This document shows, piece by piece, positions 61,566 through 64,000 of a stretch of DNA of 64,000 nucleotides. The DNA comes from Pseudomonas subflava (GTDB lineage Bacteria > Pseudomonadota > Gammaproteobacteria > Pseudomonadales > Pseudomonadaceae). A model generated the notes under the pieces. It saw only the letters and a list, made by a program, of their open reading frames with translations, had not been told where the DNA came from and did not search any database. The first letter of the stretch is position 1. Each line of letters starts with the position of its first letter. The translations under genes and the position numbers were made by a program. The stretch lies in the NCBI RefSeq assembly GCF_023823685.1, contig NZ_JAMXBF010000006.1, positions 186,001 through 250,000 on the forward strand, read 5' to 3'.

Positions 61566-62714
61566 ATGTCCGCCTTCCAGGAATACTTCGACGAATCCCA
61601 TCAACTGGTCCGCGATTCGGTGCGCCGTTTCATCGAGCGCGAGGTCCTGCCGCACGTGGCGGACTGGGAGGAGGCCGAGGAATTCCCCCGCGAGCTGTAC
61701 CGCAAGGCCGGTGCCGCGGGCATTCTCGGCATCGGTTACCCGGAGCATTACGGCGGCAGCCATGAGGGCGACCTGTTCGCCAAGGTAGCGGCCAGCGAAG
61801 AGTTGATGCGTTCCGGCTCCGGCGGCCTTGTCGCCGGCCTCGGCTCGCTGGATATCGGCCTGCCGCCGGTGCTCAAGTGGGCCAAGCCGGCACTGCGCGA
61901 GCGCGTGGTGCCCGCAGTGCTGGCCGGCGAGAAGATCATGGCCCTGGCCGTGACCGAGCCGTCCGGCGGCTCCGACGTGGCCAACCTCAAGACCCGCGCC
62001 GTGCGCGATGGCGACTTCTATCGCGTCACCGGCAGCAAGACCTTCATCACCAGCGGCGTGCGCGCCGACTACTACACCGTGGCCGTGCGCACCGGCGGCG
62101 AGGGTTTCGGCGGTGTCAGCCTGCTGTTGATCGAGAAGGGCACGCCCGGTTTCAGCGTCGGCCGCTCGCTGAAGAAGATGGGCTGGCGCGCCTCGGACAC
62201 CGCCGAGCTGTTCTTCGACGACTGCAAGGTGCCGGTGGAGAACCTGGTCGGTGCCGAGAACATGGGCTTCGCCTGCATCATGGCCAACTTCCAGAGCGAA
62301 CGCCTGAGCCTGGCACTGATGGCCAACATGACCTCGCAGATGGCATTGGAGGAAGCCCTGGCCTGGGCCCGCGAGCGCGAGGCCTTCGGCAAGCCTGTCG
62401 GCAAGTTCCAGGTGCTCAAGCATCGCCTGGCCGAGATGGCCACCCAACTGGAAGTCTCCCGCGAGTTCACTTATCGCCAGGCCGCCAAGATGGCCGCCGG
62501 CAAGAGCGTGATCAAGGAAATCTCCATGGCCAAGAACTTCGCCACTGACGTGGCCGACCGCATCACCTACGACGCCGTGCAGATCCTCGGTGGCATGGGC
62601 TACATGCGTGAATCGCTGGTGGAGCGCCTGTACCGCGACAACCGTATCCTCTCCATCGGCGGCGGCTCGCGGGAGATCATGAACGAGATCATCAGCAAGC
62701 AGATGGGGCTCTAG
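61566..62714 (+). CDS. Acyl-CoA dehydrogenase
   Basis: A 382-residue flavoenzyme that introduces a double bond at the alpha-beta carbons of acyl-CoA. It has the FAD/substrate motifs MALAVTEPSGGSDVANLKT and the C-terminal LGGMGYMRESLVERLYRDNR. The usual glutamate of the medium-chain type (IYEGTS) is replaced by LSIGGGS. A glutamate in FQSERLSLA (Glu245) sits where long-chain and isovaleryl-type enzymes keep their base. Substrate unknown. AAACGGGAGACC-type ribosome site precedes ATG 61566. Confidence 0.9.
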   Translation: MSAFQEYFDESHQLVRDSVRRFIEREVLPHVADWEEAEEFPRELYRKAGAAGILGIGYPEHYGGSHEGDLFAKVAASEELMRSGSGGLVAGLGSLDIGLPPVLKWAKPALRERVVPAVLAGEKIMALAVTEPSGGSDVANLKTRAVRDGDFYRVTGSKTFITSGVRADYYTVAVRTGGEGFGGVSLLLIEKGTPGFSVGRSLKKMGWRASDTAELFFDDCKVPVENLVGAENMGFACIMANFQSERLSLALMANMTSQMALEEALAWAREREAFGKPVGKFQVLKHRLAEMATQLEVSREFTYRQAAKMAAGKSVIKEISMAKNFATDVADRITYDAVQILGGMGYMRESLVERLYRDNRILSIGGGSREIMNEIISKQMGL

Positions 62715-62822
62715 CACGAGCCTTCTGGACAGCACAGGGGCAAATGGGTAGCTTCGCATGCCGCCCAGACAGCGCCTTCGCTGACGCTGCAGGCGATCAT
62801 CCAAAAACATCAAGGAAGAAAA

Positions 62823-63272
62823 ATGAACACGTTCAAATCCGTGCTGGCCGGCTGCTTTATTGCTGCAGCAACGCTTTCCGCTCCGGTGTTAGCCGGTGAC
62901 ACGGCTGCTGCGTTGGGCAGTTGTCTGGGTGACCACACGACAGGCAAGGACCGCAAAGACCTGGCTCAGTGGGTATTTGCCGCGATGGCAGCTCACCCGG
63001 AAATCAAGCCTCTCTCCAATGTGACCGAGGCCAATCGCGAAGAGATGGACAGAAGCATGGCCGCTCTGGCTACCAGGCTGTTGACTGAGAACTGCAGGAC
63101 CGAGGCTAAAGCGGCCATTTCCACCGGAGGCAGCGCAGCAATCGAGGCGGCCTTCGAGGTGCTCGGCCAACTGGCCATGCAGGAAATCATGTCGGATGCG
63201 TCAGTGAATGCATCGATTACCCGATATGGAAAGTACCTGGACAATGCGAAGTTCGAAGCCGCGTTTAAATAA
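62823..63272 (+). CDS. Exported protein of unknown function
   Basis: A 149-residue protein with a clear signal peptide (MNTFKSVLAGCFIAAATLSA, cut near VLAGD) and AAGGAAG before the ATG. The mature part is helical with two spaced cysteines (LGSCLG and ENCRTE) and segments KDLAQWVFAAMAAHPEIKPL and AAFEVLGQLAMQEIMSD. Similar small periplasmic proteins occur in other proteobacteria, but I know no function. Codon usage is somewhat less GC-biased than its neighbours. Confidence 0.75.
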   Translation: MNTFKSVLAGCFIAAATLSAPVLAGDTAAALGSCLGDHTTGKDRKDLAQWVFAAMAAHPEIKPLSNVTEANREEMDRSMAALATRLLTENCRTEAKAAISTGGSAAIEAAFEVLGQLAMQEIMSDASVNASITRYGKYLDNAKFEAAFK

Positions 63273-63305
63273 TGGCCCCAAACCTCTCTTGTTCGCCATC
63301 GGGCC

Positions 63306-63644
63306 TTGATCGCGCAGGTAGCGCTGACCGTGTGCGCTGTGGTCCTGCTGTTCGCCGGGTATACGCACCTGACGAATCCCGAGGGAATACTGCTCTACAC
63401 GCCGCCCGCCGATGGGGCTCGCCCTAGAGGCACGCCAGCGTTTGCGCTTGGGCTGGTGATCGGTTTCGGCCTGTCGGCGTTGGTTTCCCTGGCGCTGCTG
63501 TTGCCCGGGGTGCTCGGAGGCTATCTGGCTCACCGAATCGGCGCTGCAATGGTGGTCGATGCCATGAACCGTTATTGCCTGGCCGCTTTCGCCGCGGCTG
63601 CGGCGTCGCTCCTCGGCTGTCTCTGCGCCTTGGCGTTTCTCTGA
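63306..63644 (+). CDS. Small membrane protein, unknown
   Basis: A 112-residue hydrophobic frame with about three transmembrane segments (ALTVCAVVLLFAGYT, FALGLVIGFGLSALVSLALL, LAAFAAAAASLLGCLCALA). It begins with TTG at 63306 and has no strong ribosome site; GTG at 63330 is another possible start. It ends at TGA 63644. Coding is likely from the membrane pattern but not certain. Confidence 0.5.
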   Translation: MIAQVALTVCAVVLLFAGYTHLTNPEGILLYTPPADGARPRGTPAFALGLVIGFGLSALVSLALLLPGVLGGYLAHRIGAAMVVDAMNRYCLAAFAAAAASLLGCLCALAFL

Positions 63645-64000
63645 TTCCTCGCGGGAACTATCGTCGCTGAACAACGCGAGAGAGCCGGTCTGCATCCTTT
63701 GATTCAGGCATTGGCGGCATCGCCTGCTGACCTGAGACAGGGCGATCCGTAAATCCTACCCGTCCGCTGACATCCCGCACCCTTGTAAGCCAAAAGCTAT
63801 CTCTTTCGTCGGAAAAAGGGTGATTCCACATTGATATCACCGTTTTGCCCGCTTACCCTGTGCCCACTATCGCTTCAGCTGTCGGCCCGTGAGGCCCGCC
63901 AGTCCAGTTCTACGGATGGACTATTCAGTAACCAATAGGCCGCAGTTACCGTAGAGCAGTCGGTATGTACCTCCAGCGAACTCTCCTCCCCATCGTGGCG
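63645..64000. other. Non-coding or unassigned end of window
   Basis: I see no convincing gene here. Base composition is lower in GC than the rest of the window. Short frames on either strand lack ribosome sites or recognisable sequence. A regulatory region for a gene beyond the window edge is possible. Confidence 0.5.

Noticed and set aside
63658..63840. 60-codon minus-strand frame near the window end
   Set aside because: No ribosome site, no recognisable motif and no hydrophobic or coiled-coil pattern; consistent with chance.

Overview
The window is a high-GC, gene-dense stretch of a gamma-proteobacterial chromosome. Gene order and protein sequences (FleR-FliEFGHIJ, FliKLMNOPQR-FlhB, FlhA-FlhF-FleN-FliA, CheYZAB-MotCD-ParC-ParP-CheW, CcmABCDEFGHI, Smc-ZipA-LigA, ImuA-ImuB-DnaE2, DnaX-YbaB-RecR) point to Pseudomonas sensu lato. 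I cannot assign a species. FlhF and FleN, with sigma-54 (RpoN)-type promoters in front of flagellar operons, indicate a polar flagellum built under a FleQ/FleR-like hierarchy.

Layout. 1-16.1 kb, flagellar basal body and export: the 3' end of fleR, fliEFGHIJ, an inserted HsbA-HsbR-HptB phosphorelay/partner-switch module, fliK, then fliLMNOPQR-flhB. TGGC-N8-TTGC type sigma-54 promoters are readable before fliE, fliK, fliL and flhA, and terminator hairpins close fleR, fliK and fliA. A lone periplasmic Cu,Zn superoxide dismutase gene (minus strand) sits between flhB and flhA. 16.8-31.1 kb: flhA-flhF-fleN-fliA (export gate, polar placement, number control, sigma-28), then one long chemotaxis/motor run cheY-cheZ-cheA-cheB-motC-motD-parC-parP-cheW-DUF2802. 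CheA carries an unusual 44-45-residue tandem repeat.

31.2-41.7 kb: an exported rhodanese-like protein whose 3' end overlaps, tail to tail, a minus-strand pair encoding a FliK-like protein and a free-standing FlhB C-terminal-domain protein. These are followed by the complete cytochrome c maturation operon ccmABCDEFGHI, whose genes mostly overlap by 1-4 bases, plus a small lipoprotein. An intergenic dispersed repeat and an HD-domain hydrolase gene follow. 41.8-51.6 kb: smc, zipA and ligA (chromosome condensation, division, DNA ligation), a TRL-like lipoprotein, an HU-family protein, a methyl-accepting chemotaxis protein and the 4.5S signal recognition particle RNA.

51.6-64 kb: the SOS mutagenesis operon imuA-imuB-dnaE2 on the minus strand, with a clear LexA box upstream; dnaE2 is broken by a one-base frameshift. 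Then come dnaX (with in-frame 9-bp and 6-bp tandem repeats), ybaB, REP-like repeats, recR, a lipoprotein, a secreted HExxH protein, an acyl-CoA dehydrogenase and two proteins I do not recognise. The last 350 bases show no gene.

Most of the window is well-conserved Pseudomonas core genome. I did not find a clearly undescribed system. The best leads are the HsbA-HsbR-HptB module inside the flagellar cluster, the FliK/FlhB-like accessory pair, a LexA-like palindrome before zipA-ligA, the coupled leader ORF before smc, and the dnaE2 frameshift.
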